NCBI GenBank assembly: GCA_025934375.1
Contig: JAICYD010000011.1
Coordinates: forward strand, 23,000 to 86,999
Reading direction: 5' to 3'
Source of the DNA: Streptosporangiaceae bacterium
Lineage (GTDB): Bacteria; Actinomycetota; Actinomycetes; Streptosporangiales; Streptosporangiaceae
Length of the DNA: 64,000 bases
The notes under the pieces were generated by a model. It ran no database searches, had not been told where the DNA came from, and saw only the letters and a program-made list of their open reading frames with translations. Of the stretch, positions 18,162 through 25,143 are shown piece by piece. The position numbers and the translations under genes were made by a program. Each line of letters opens with the position of its first letter. Position 1 is the first letter of the stretch.

Positions 18162-19418
18162 TTGAGCATCAGCGAGGACGAGGGCGAAAGGACGAGGGCG
18201 GCAACGTACGCGGGTCCGCCGTCCGCCGACGGCAGCATCCTTGATGCCGATGGCGCTGTCCTTGACGACGAGTTCGATGACACCGACGGAGGCTTCGAGG
18301 GCACCGGCGCCGGCCTGGAAGACGCCGGCCTGGAAGACGCAGGCCTGGAAGACGCAGGCCTGGAAGACACCGCCGCAGGCCTGGAAGACGCCGACAGGTC
18401 GGCGTCGTCGGCCACCAAGTGGGGGATGGCCGGGCTGCTCCTCGCATACGCCGGGCTCGGCGGCTACTGCCTGGTGTCCGCGCTCGGCCAGGGCACGGGA
18501 CCGGATCGCCCGCAGGGCGTGACCCGCAGCGTCACCACCGCGCTCGGCAAGTCGCCGGCCATCCCGGCCGCCAAGGCCCCGGCGGTCAAGGCGGAGGCGG
18601 GGGCACCGCGAGGTGGCGCCGCCGTCGCGGCGGTCGCGGGGTCGGCGGCCTCGTCCAACGCGATCATCACCGGGAAGGCGTATGCCGCGAAGGCGTTCGC
18701 GCGCGTGCACGCCGCTACTACGACGCCCAAGGTGGAAGCGCTGTCGGCGGTCAGCGCGACCGCGTTCGGCCCCCGGGGCGGCAACGGCGATCACCCGCAG
18801 ATAGCGCCCCTGGTCCTGGATGGCAACTCGGCGACCGCCTGGGTCACCCACTGGTACGCGTCGGCCCGCTTCGGCAACCTCAAGGACGGGACCGGGCTGG
18901 TCCTGGACATGGGCCGGGCGGTAACGATCCGGCGGGTCCAGCTGTCCCTCGGCGGCAGCCCCGGCTTTTGGGGCGCCGACATCCAGATCCGCGTCGGGAA
19001 CTCCTCAGGGGAGTGGAACTTCGCGCCCGCCGCGGTGGCCACCGACGTCGGCGGCTGGGTCGCGCCGGAACTGCGCACGCCGGTAACCGGGCGCTACGTG
19101 CAAATCTGGTTCACCAAGCTGCCGCGCGACTCATGGGGCACCTACCAAGAGCACGTCTACGGCGTCACCGTCCACGGCTTCGCCCCGGCGGCCAGCGCCG
19201 AGCCCAGCACGTCCTCTCCCGTCCGCACCACCCGCCACACTGGACATGCGGGCATCGGCCAGCCCGGCGGCGGTCACCCGGGTGGCGGCCCGCATTCGCC
19301 CGGTGCCGCGTACCCGGGGCACGGCGCCCACCCCGGCGGCGGCCATGGCCCCGGCGGCCATGGCGGTGCAGGCCACGGCCATGACGGCGGTCCCGGTCAC
19401 GGGGGACGTGGCCGCTGA
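18162..19418 (+). CDS. Membrane protein with acidic repeat tail and F5/8-type C (discoidin-like) domain
   Basis: Protein of 418 residues. TTG 18162 is chosen over an upstream TTG because GGAGGGGG immediately precedes it. Residues 1-85 are acidic and contain five GLEDA-type units; one membrane helix spans about 87-108. An outer linker leads to a discoidin/F5-8C-like beta domain (about 190-341) with LDGNSATAWVTHWY, VLDMGRAVTI and YVQIWFTKLPRDS. The last 75 residues are Gly/His/Pro-rich. The fold suggests carbohydrate or cell-wall binding. It is the first of a paralogous pair sharing only the outer domain. Confidence 0.8.
   Translation: MSISEDEGERTRAATYAGPPSADGSILDADGAVLDDEFDDTDGGFEGTGAGLEDAGLEDAGLEDAGLEDTAAGLEDADRSASSATKWGMAGLLLAYAGLGGYCLVSALGQGTGPDRPQGVTRSVTTALGKSPAIPAAKAPAVKAEAGAPRGGAAVAAVAGSAASSNAIITGKAYAAKAFARVHAATTTPKVEALSAVSATAFGPRGGNGDHPQIAPLVLDGNSATAWVTHWYASARFGNLKDGTGLVLDMGRAVTIRRVQLSLGGSPGFWGADIQIRVGNSSGEWNFAPAAVATDVGGWVAPELRTPVTGRYVQIWFTKLPRDSWGTYQEHVYGVTVHGFAPAASAEPSTSSPVRTTRHTGHAGIGQPGGGHPGGGPHSPGAAYPGHGAHPGGGHGPGGHGGAGHGHDGGPGHGGRGR
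18309..18389 (+). repeat. 15-bp coding tandem repeat (GLEDA units)
   Basis: Four contiguous 15-bp units at 18309-18368 and a fifth at 18375-18389 after a 6-bp spacer. Units differ by one base (GCC versus GCA), so the array is nearly homogenised and probably varies in copy number between strains. Each unit adds two acidic residues to the cytoplasmic tail. Confidence 0.9.
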
Positions 19419-19596
19419 CGTCGTGCGTGCCTGACCAGGCACGGAAACCCGGATTCGGGCATATCGAAGCCGCTGATACCGATAGATTTCTGCGGGAGTG
19501 CGGTAGTAGCGGGACGCCTGGCGACTGTGCTGTTGAAGTGAGTCCTGCATGCGCAGGTTCACGGAAAGTGTCCCAGGCAAAGGAGGGCAGCGGACC

Positions 19597-21696
19597 TTGA
19601 GGTTCGGCGAGCACGAGGATATCGGCCACCATGGCGGTGACCGGTGGTTCGACTCGTCCCCGCGTTCCGGGGGCATCGGGGGCGATGACCCCGATCCAGC
19701 GATCGAGGAGGCTCCCGACACGTCGTTCTCGACCCCGCCCGAGCCGACCGAGTCTGCCCGCGCCCACGAGCCCGCGCTCTCGCAGGGCACCGTGCTCTCG
19801 GAGGGCACAACATTCTCAGAGGGCACAACATTCTCAGAAAGCAGTGCGTTCTCGGAGGGCACCGCAGCCTCCAATCCGACTGTGTTCACCGGCCCCGCGA
19901 CGCGCGTGGAGAACCCCGCCTTGGTGGAGCCCGCCGCGCCTGCCGCGCTTCCGGTGCGCCCCCGGCGGGCTAAGCACGCCGCCCAGCCCCCCGCGCCCGC
20001 TGCCCTTCCTGAGCCCGCCGGACCTGGCCTGCCCGCGGGCTCCGGCGCATCGTGGTTCGACCCGTCCTCTCGCCCGGAACCCGTCCAGCCAAGCTGGGAC
20101 ACGCCCGATCCCGCCCCCGCCTGGGGCACCCAGTCCCCGGGCACCGAGTCCCCGGCCCGGGAAGGCGAGCCCCCCGCCTGGGAAACCGAATCCCCGGCTG
20201 GATACACCGACCCGTCTCCCACTCGTGCCGAGCCCCTCCTGCGCAATCCCCCCACTCGCGCCGACCCGCTCCTTAGCAATCCCCCTACCCGCGCCGACCC
20301 GCTGCTCAGCAACCCCCCCACTCGCGCCGACCCGCTCCTTAGCAATCCCCCTACCCGCGCCGACCCGCTGCTCAGCAATCCCCCTACCCGCGCCGACCCG
20401 CTCCTGCGCGAGGCGCCCACCCGCGCCGACCCGCGGCTGCGGGACGCTCCCACCCGCGCTGATCCCCTTCTCCGCGGCGGCGACACCTTCTCCAGGGACG
20501 GTGACTTCCGGGACAGCGACGGCTTCCCGCCGGCCGTCGACGGCCTCGGCCGCGATGGCGCGCGACGAACCCCGCCGCTCGCGCCGACTGACACGCCCCC
20601 GCGCGGTGAGCAGGCCTCCAGTTCCTGGGCGGGCGTGACCCGCGGCCGCCCCCCGGTCGCGGACAGCCCGCCGTCCGGGGCCGACGTCAATCCGGGCAGA
20701 AGGAACGCCCCTCCCTGGTCCACCATGCCCGTCGAGATCGGGCCCGGGATCGGGATACCCGCAGGCGAGACCGGGCCGGACGGCACCGCCAGCGGCACTC
20801 CCTTCGCCGGGGCACGGCTCGCGGGCTTCAGCGCCCCCGGCGCGACGCAGGCCGCCCAGTCGGGGACGCCGCGTCCCTTCCGGGGCGCGGATACCGGCAA
20901 CTTCCGCCGCCAGGGCCAAGACACCGGGGCGTTCCGCCGGATCCGGGACACCGGCGCGATGCGCGCCATCATGGATACCGGCGCGATGCGCGCCATCATG
21001 GACACCGGCGCGATGCGCTCGCTCATGGACACCGCGGCGTTCCAGGCGCTGCGCGACCGCTACGCGGGCAAAGGCCGGGTGATCGCGGCCATCGTGATCG
21101 CCGGCTGGGTGGTGCTCGCCGGGGTCGGCATGTTCCTGGCCTTCGGCTTGCGCAGCGAGGGCGACAGTGCGACCGCCAGCGCAAATCCCACGGCCCGCCC
21201 CACCCATCCGGCCACCGCGCCGGGCAGCAAGGCCGGAACGAAGGTCACCTCACCCGCGACGGTCGGTACGCTGCCGGTGGCCAAGGTCATCGCCTGGGGG
21301 CCGACCGGAGCGAGCACCGCCGAGCACCCGGAGCAGGCCGCCCGCGCCGTCGACGCGAGCGCCGCGACCGCCTGGCACTCGAAGTGGTACATGAAGCCGG
21401 CCTTCCCCGGCGTCGGCCTCGTCCTCGACATGGGCAAGACCGTGACCGTCACCGAAATCAAGCTCAAGCTCGCCCAAGGCGATGCCGATTTCCTCATCCG
21501 AGTCGGGAACACCGCCAAGCCGGGCACCTTGACCAAGGTCGCCGCGCGCAGCCACACGGGCGGCGACGTGACGATTAAGCTCGCCAAGCCGTCCCGCGGC
21601 CGCTACGTAGAGCTGTGGATCACCCGGCTGCCGAGGGACTCCTCCGGCACCTACCAGGAATCGGTCTACAACGTCCAGGTCACCGGCCTGGCGTAG
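19597..21696 (+). CDS. Membrane protein with two cytoplasmic repeat arrays and F5/8-type C domain
   Basis: Protein of 699 residues. TTG 19597 is preferred (AAAGGAGG ten nucleotides upstream); ATG 19549 is in frame but poorly preceded. The long Pro/Ser/Thr-rich cytoplasmic part carries SEGTTF repeats, eight PTRADPLLSNP-type units (residues 208-295) and six DTGAMRAIM-type units (432-486), then one membrane helix (494-520). An outer discoidin-like domain (about 560-699) has VDASAATAWHSKWY, VLDMGKTVTV and YVELWITRLPRDSS, matching the preceding protein. No catalytic domain. Regularly spaced threonines suggest Ser/Thr kinase substrates. Confidence 0.8.
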   Translation: MRFGEHEDIGHHGGDRWFDSSPRSGGIGGDDPDPAIEEAPDTSFSTPPEPTESARAHEPALSQGTVLSEGTTFSEGTTFSESSAFSEGTAASNPTVFTGPATRVENPALVEPAAPAALPVRPRRAKHAAQPPAPAALPEPAGPGLPAGSGASWFDPSSRPEPVQPSWDTPDPAPAWGTQSPGTESPAREGEPPAWETESPAGYTDPSPTRAEPLLRNPPTRADPLLSNPPTRADPLLSNPPTRADPLLSNPPTRADPLLSNPPTRADPLLREAPTRADPRLRDAPTRADPLLRGGDTFSRDGDFRDSDGFPPAVDGLGRDGARRTPPLAPTDTPPRGEQASSSWAGVTRGRPPVADSPPSGADVNPGRRNAPPWSTMPVEIGPGIGIPAGETGPDGTASGTPFAGARLAGFSAPGATQAAQSGTPRPFRGADTGNFRRQGQDTGAFRRIRDTGAMRAIMDTGAMRAIMDTGAMRSLMDTAAFQALRDRYAGKGRVIAAIVIAGWVVLAGVGMFLAFGLRSEGDSATASANPTARPTHPATAPGSKAGTKVTSPATVGTLPVAKVIAWGPTGASTAEHPEQAARAVDASAATAWHSKWYMKPAFPGVGLVLDMGKTVTVTEIKLKLAQGDADFLIRVGNTAKPGTLTKVAARSHTGGDVTIKLAKPSRGRYVELWITRLPRDSSGTYQESVYNVQVTGLA
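20218..20481 (+). repeat. 33-bp coding tandem repeat (PTRADPLLSNP, eight copies)
   Basis: Eight in-frame 33-bp units. The central ones are nearly identical; the first and last three diverge in the final residues (RNP, REA, RDA, RGG), the normal pattern of an array expanding from its middle. Each unit has one Thr followed by Arg-Ala-Asp. Confidence 0.92.
20890..21054 (+). repeat. 27-bp coding tandem repeat (DTGAMRAIM units)
   Basis: Six units of 27-30 bp encode DTGNFRR, DTGAFRR, DTGAMRAIM twice, DTGAMRSLM and DTAAFQALR. They lie directly before the membrane helix on the cytoplasmic side. Two copies are identical at DNA level, showing recent duplication. Confidence 0.9.
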
Positions 21697-22366
21697 CCGC
21701 TGGTACGACGACGCCCGCCAGGCCCGCCAGCTGGGCGGTCAGGGACTCAGCGGTATCCGCCGGGCCGGACGCGGTGTCCGCGGGCCGGGAGTTGAAGCTC
21801 GCAATGCCGCCGCTGTCCTCCTCCGGCGGCACGCCGCGACTGGCCAGGCAGCGCGGGTAGCGCACGCCCGGTACAGCGGGGACGATCGCCTCCACGACGA
21901 GGTCGTGGCGCCAGTCATCGCCGAAGTCGTACACGTAACCAACGGTCGCCTTCTCGCCGTCGGCGACCTGGACCAGCGTCGCCGTGGACTCATCGGCCCG
22001 CACGGACCAGAAGTCATCCTGCGCCGGATCGCCGAAGTCGCCGCACGCCGTCTCGAACAGGTGCAGGTGACAGTCGAACCAGCCGAACGCGGTCTGGATC
22101 ACCTCGTGCAGCACGCTGAGCGGCAGGTCGCTGGGCACCTCTAGACGCCGCCACACCGAGGGCCGCGCCCCGCGCAGGGAGACCTTAACCCGGTGCACGC
22201 TCGTCGCCGCGCTGGCAGGCAGCGGGGGCAGCGGTCGCGTCGCCACCGCCGCGGCCCGGCTATCAAGGGAGACCCTGCCGTCCAGCCCGGTCTCGTGCAG
22301 ACCGGCCCTGCCCTGCGCAGCCAATGACCGGAGGATGTCGTCGAGCGCCTCATCTGTCCTCGGCAT
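21680..22366 (-). CDS. Plasmid pRiA4b ORF-3-family protein
   Basis: Protein of 228 residues. The conserved core runs from VHRVKVSLRGARPSVWRRLEV through LSVLHEVIQTAFGWFDCHLHLF to VGYVYDFGDDWRHDLVVEAI and a CLASRG...PPEEDSGG segment, all diagnostic of the pRiA4b ORF-3 family, whose function is unknown. ATG 22366 has an AAGGGC site. The 3' end overlaps the convergent membrane-protein gene by 17 nt. Confidence 0.88.
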   Translation of the reverse strand: MPRTDEALDDILRSLAAQGRAGLHETGLDGRVSLDSRAAAVATRPLPPLPASAATSVHRVKVSLRGARPSVWRRLEVPSDLPLSVLHEVIQTAFGWFDCHLHLFETACGDFGDPAQDDFWSVRADESTATLVQVADGEKATVGYVYDFGDDWRHDLVVEAIVPAVPGVRYPRCLASRGVPPEEDSGGIASFNSRPADTASGPADTAESLTAQLAGLAGVVVPAATPGR

Positions 22367-22497
22367 GCCCTTGATTGTCTCGCATCCGTCTCGCAACATC
22401 CGGCACGCCACGCCGTGTTTTCCTGCGACGCCAGGCTCCCATCCCGAAGAGGCCTGTGAGCTGGTGACCGGCTCGTTCTAATCTCCGCGATGCCCCC

Positions 22498-23334
22498 TCA
22501 CTCTTCCCAGGCGGTGCCGGTCAGGCGCTCGAAGACCTCGATGTAGCGGGCGCGGGTCGCGTTGACGATGTCGTGCGGGACCTCCGGGCCTGGCGGCTTG
22601 CGGTCCCAGCCGGAGACGGTGGCCGACCAGTCGCGGACGAACTGCTTGTCCAGGTACCGCTGCGGGCCACCCGGTTGCCACTCGGCCGCTGCCCAGAACC
22701 GGGAGGAGTCGGGGGTGAGCACCTCATCGGCCAGCGTCAGCGTGCCCGCGGCGTCCACGCCGAACTCCAGCTTGGTGTCGGCGATGACGATGCCGCGCTC
22801 GGCGGCGATCTCCGCGCCGAGCGCGTAGACGTCCAGGGTGAGCCGCTTGACCTCGGCCGCGGTGTCCGGGCCAATCGAGTCGGCGACCTCCTCGAAGGTC
22901 ATGAACTCGTCGTGCCCCGCCAGGGCCTTGGTCGTCGGGGTGAAGACCGGCTCGGGCAGGCGGGATCCCTCCGACAGCCCCGGCGGGACAGGCACGCCGC
23001 TGATCTCCCCGGTCGCCTTGTAGGACTGCAGGCCCAGGCCCGCCAGGTACCCCCGGGCGATGCACTCGACCGGGACCATGTCCAGCCGCTTGCACCGGAT
23101 TGCCCGGCCCGCCCACTCCTCGGGGACGTTGGTCGCGGAGATGACGTGGTTCGGGACGATATCGCGCAGCCGGTCGAACCACCACAGGGACAGCCGCGTG
23201 AGGATCTTGCCCTTGCTCGGGATGGGCGTCGGCAGGACTACGTCGTAGACGCTGACCCGGTCGGAGGCGACCAGTACGATGTCCTCGCCGTCCGCGTAGA
23301 CTTCCCGGATCTTCCCGGAGTGCAGCAGTTCCAT
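22498..23334 (-). CDS. purC: Phosphoribosylaminoimidazole-succinocarboxamide synthase
   Basis: SAICAR synthase of 278 residues. Motifs include LLHSGKIREVYA (ATP-binding start), SDRVSVYDVVLPTPIPSKGKIL, RLDMVPVECIARGYLAG and IVIADTKLEFGVDAAG. It joins CAIR and aspartate in purine biosynthesis, using ATP. No other pur gene is adjacent, so regulation is likely separate from the main purine operon. Confidence 0.97.
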   Translation of the reverse strand: MELLHSGKIREVYADGEDIVLVASDRVSVYDVVLPTPIPSKGKILTRLSLWWFDRLRDIVPNHVISATNVPEEWAGRAIRCKRLDMVPVECIARGYLAGLGLQSYKATGEISGVPVPPGLSEGSRLPEPVFTPTTKALAGHDEFMTFEEVADSIGPDTAAEVKRLTLDVYALGAEIAAERGIVIADTKLEFGVDAAGTLTLADEVLTPDSSRFWAAAEWQPGGPQRYLDKQFVRDWSATVSGWDRKPPGPEVPHDIVNATRARYIEVFERLTGTAWEE

Positions 23335-23536
23335 GAGGTGACTCCCTGGTCAGGTGGGACACGCGAGCGGGATAGCCCTCGGGGAAGCCTACAGTTGGGC
23401 CCTCCCGTGCCTTCCGGCGTACTCCCGTCCATGGCGGCGCCTGACGAGCGCGCGGATCCCGGCGAAGAGGGGAATACCCCGCGGGGCCAAAATCATCACG
23501 GACTCCCGGGCGCATACAGAAGTTCGTTCGAAGGCC

Positions 23537-23573
23537 GTGACAGTGCCGCGTTCCGGTCGCTAGACTGTGCAGC
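23537..23573 (+). promoter_or_regulatory. Promoter giving a leaderless transcript
   Basis: GTGACA (-35, 23537-23542), an 18-bp spacer and TAGACT (-10, 23561-23566) end seven nucleotides before ATG 23574. No Shine-Dalgarno sequence exists, so transcription probably starts at or next to the A of the start codon. Confidence 0.6.
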
Positions 23574-23966
23574 ATGACGGCGGCACCGGTAGACCCGGAT
23601 GTGGCGGTCCCTAATGTGACCGTCCCGCAGCAGCCGCGAAAGCGGTACGCGCTGCGCGCCATCGTCGTGCCCGCGTCCCTGGCGGACTTGCACGGCCCGG
23701 TCGCCGGGCTGATCGAGCTGCCGCAGCGGCTGTTCTGGTCGGGCGCCGATCGCGTGTTCGATCTTAGCGACCGCGACCGGCTGCTGGAAATGTACGAGGC
23801 CGTTCTGGACGCGGCCCGCTCTCAGGGGGACCTGGCCGAGTACCTCAACGGCGAGACGGTTACCACGGTGTGGTCGCAGCTGTCGCTGTCGCCGCGGGTC
23901 CGCCGGGCGTGGGAGTCCGCGCATCCGCGGTTGCTACAGTCGGCTCCGGCCGTCCCCGCCGCCTGA
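23574..23966 (+). CDS. Conserved partner protein of an AbiEii-type nucleotidyltransferase
   Basis: Protein of 130 residues. A disordered N-terminus is followed by RKRYALRAIVVPASLADLHGP, IELPQRLFWSG and a helical part ending SLSPRVRRAWESAHPRL. From memory, similar small proteins precede AbiEii/AbiGii-type nucleotidyltransferase genes in many actinomycetes, as here (70-nt gap). It could be the antitoxin-like or targeting partner, but it lacks the winged helix of classical AbiEi, so this role is an inference. Confidence 0.75.
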   Translation: MTAAPVDPDVAVPNVTVPQQPRKRYALRAIVVPASLADLHGPVAGLIELPQRLFWSGADRVFDLSDRDRLLEMYEAVLDAARSQGDLAEYLNGETVTTVWSQLSLSPRVRRAWESAHPRLLQSAPAVPAA

Positions 23967-24036
23967 CTTACATACTCACGGCCCCCTAGGCGGATCGACC
24001 CCCTCACCCCCGAGCCTTCAACCCTGAGGCGGGCAC

Positions 24037-25143
24037 ATGGCGTTCGACGAGTTGCACCGGCATGTCGCCCGGATCGCGCTGATGGCGGCCGGCCGCAAGT
24101 ACGGGGTGGCGCTCGCCGGCGGGAACGCGCTCATGGTGCACGAGGTGGTGAGCCGGCACACCGAGGACGTTGACCTGTTCGTGCGGCGGCTTGGCAACGT
24201 CGCCCCGGCGGCGGCAGAGATCCAGGCTGCCCTCGAAGCCGCCGGGTACGCCACCGAGCGGCTCGACGCGGCCGACGCCGGGGGACTCGGTGACCTGTGG
24301 CCCGAGGCCGGCGAGGAACTCGCCGAATGGGAGGTCACCACCCCCGACGGCGAGCACACCGTGCAGGTCCAGGTCGCCTACTTCGAGACGCTGGCCGACC
24401 CGGTAACGGTGCCCGACCTCGGCCCGGTCCTCGCGCTGGAAGACCTGGCCGGCTGGAAGACGGTGGCGCTCGCCAACCGCATGGCGGCGCGCGACTACGT
24501 GGACATCGCCCAGCTGCTCAAGCAGTACACGGTGCCGGAGCTGATCGCGCTGGCGCTCGAGCGCGATCCCGGCCTGCACCCGGCCGACTTCGCCGACGCC
24601 GGGCGGCACCTGGACCAGATGCGCGACTCGCGGCTCGCGGCGCTGCTCACCGGGCTGGACGGCGAGGACGCCGCCTGGCTGCGCGCGCAGTTCGCCGCCT
24701 GGCCCCGCGCCGCCGCTCCCCGGGACGAGCCGTTACCAGCGGCCGTCCTCATGTCGGCGACGCCGGGAGCGCCCGCGCCCCCGGCGCGCAGGCGCAGTCC
24801 CCGCATTGATCGTGATTGGGTTCTGAAGGCTCATTGCGATTGCGATCTCCGCGCGATACCGTCAGCCCGAACATTCACCGGATATACGGTCAAATGTTCA
24901 GATTTAGTAAATAAGCGTGGCGTTTCGGGGAGACGATATGCGCGTCAGGGCACGGGGACAGGTGGCGGACGGCGACAGGTCCAAGCGCGGCAGGTGGCCG
25001 GTGATGGCGTTGCTCGCCGCGACGCTGTCCCTCGGATTCACGCTCATTCCTCTCGGCGCGGCGTCGGCGCAGGTCGCAGCGGCGACCCCGCCCTCAGCGG
25101 CGACGACAGCGCCGGGCGCCGGGAGCAGCGCGCCAGCGAATAA
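24037..25143 (+). CDS. AbiEii/AbiGii-type nucleotidyltransferase, apparent stop-loss extension
   Basis: The frame gives 368 residues but only about 1-235 look like the family: VALAGGNALMVHEVVSRHTEDVDLFV (GG-N and D-x-D nucleotidyltransferase core), VQVQVAYFETL and ALEDLAGWKTVALANR...DYVDIAQLL. After about 24740 the frame runs through a low-GC intergenic stretch and 206 nt into the next gene in another frame, giving a Cys/Arg-rich tail unlike a domain. A lost stop or a frameshift near the true C-terminus is likely. AbiEii-type enzymes act as tRNA or NTP nucleotidyltransferase toxins in abortive infection. Confidence 0.75.
   Translation: MAFDELHRHVARIALMAAGRKYGVALAGGNALMVHEVVSRHTEDVDLFVRRLGNVAPAAAEIQAALEAAGYATERLDAADAGGLGDLWPEAGEELAEWEVTTPDGEHTVQVQVAYFETLADPVTVPDLGPVLALEDLAGWKTVALANRMAARDYVDIAQLLKQYTVPELIALALERDPGLHPADFADAGRHLDQMRDSRLAALLTGLDGEDAAWLRAQFAAWPRAAAPRDEPLPAAVLMSATPGAPAPPARRRSPRIDRDWVLKAHCDCDLRAIPSARTFTGYTVKCSDLVNKRGVSGRRYARQGTGTGGGRRQVQARQVAGDGVARRDAVPRIHAHSSRRGVGAGRSGDPALSGDDSAGRREQRASE
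24869..24899. promoter_or_regulatory. Composite dyad upstream of the large secreted protein
   Basis: Outer arms GAACATT (24869-24875) and AATGTTC (24893-24899) enclose inner arms ACCG (24877-24880) and CGGT (24887-24890) around GATATA. It lies 38 bp before the secreted protein start in a locally AT-rich stretch. An operator is likelier than a terminator because no T tract follows. Confidence 0.4.

Noticed and set aside
19131..21032. A 633-codon leftward frame with its own repeats
   Set aside because: The repeats are only the complement of the coding repeats in the rightward membrane protein.
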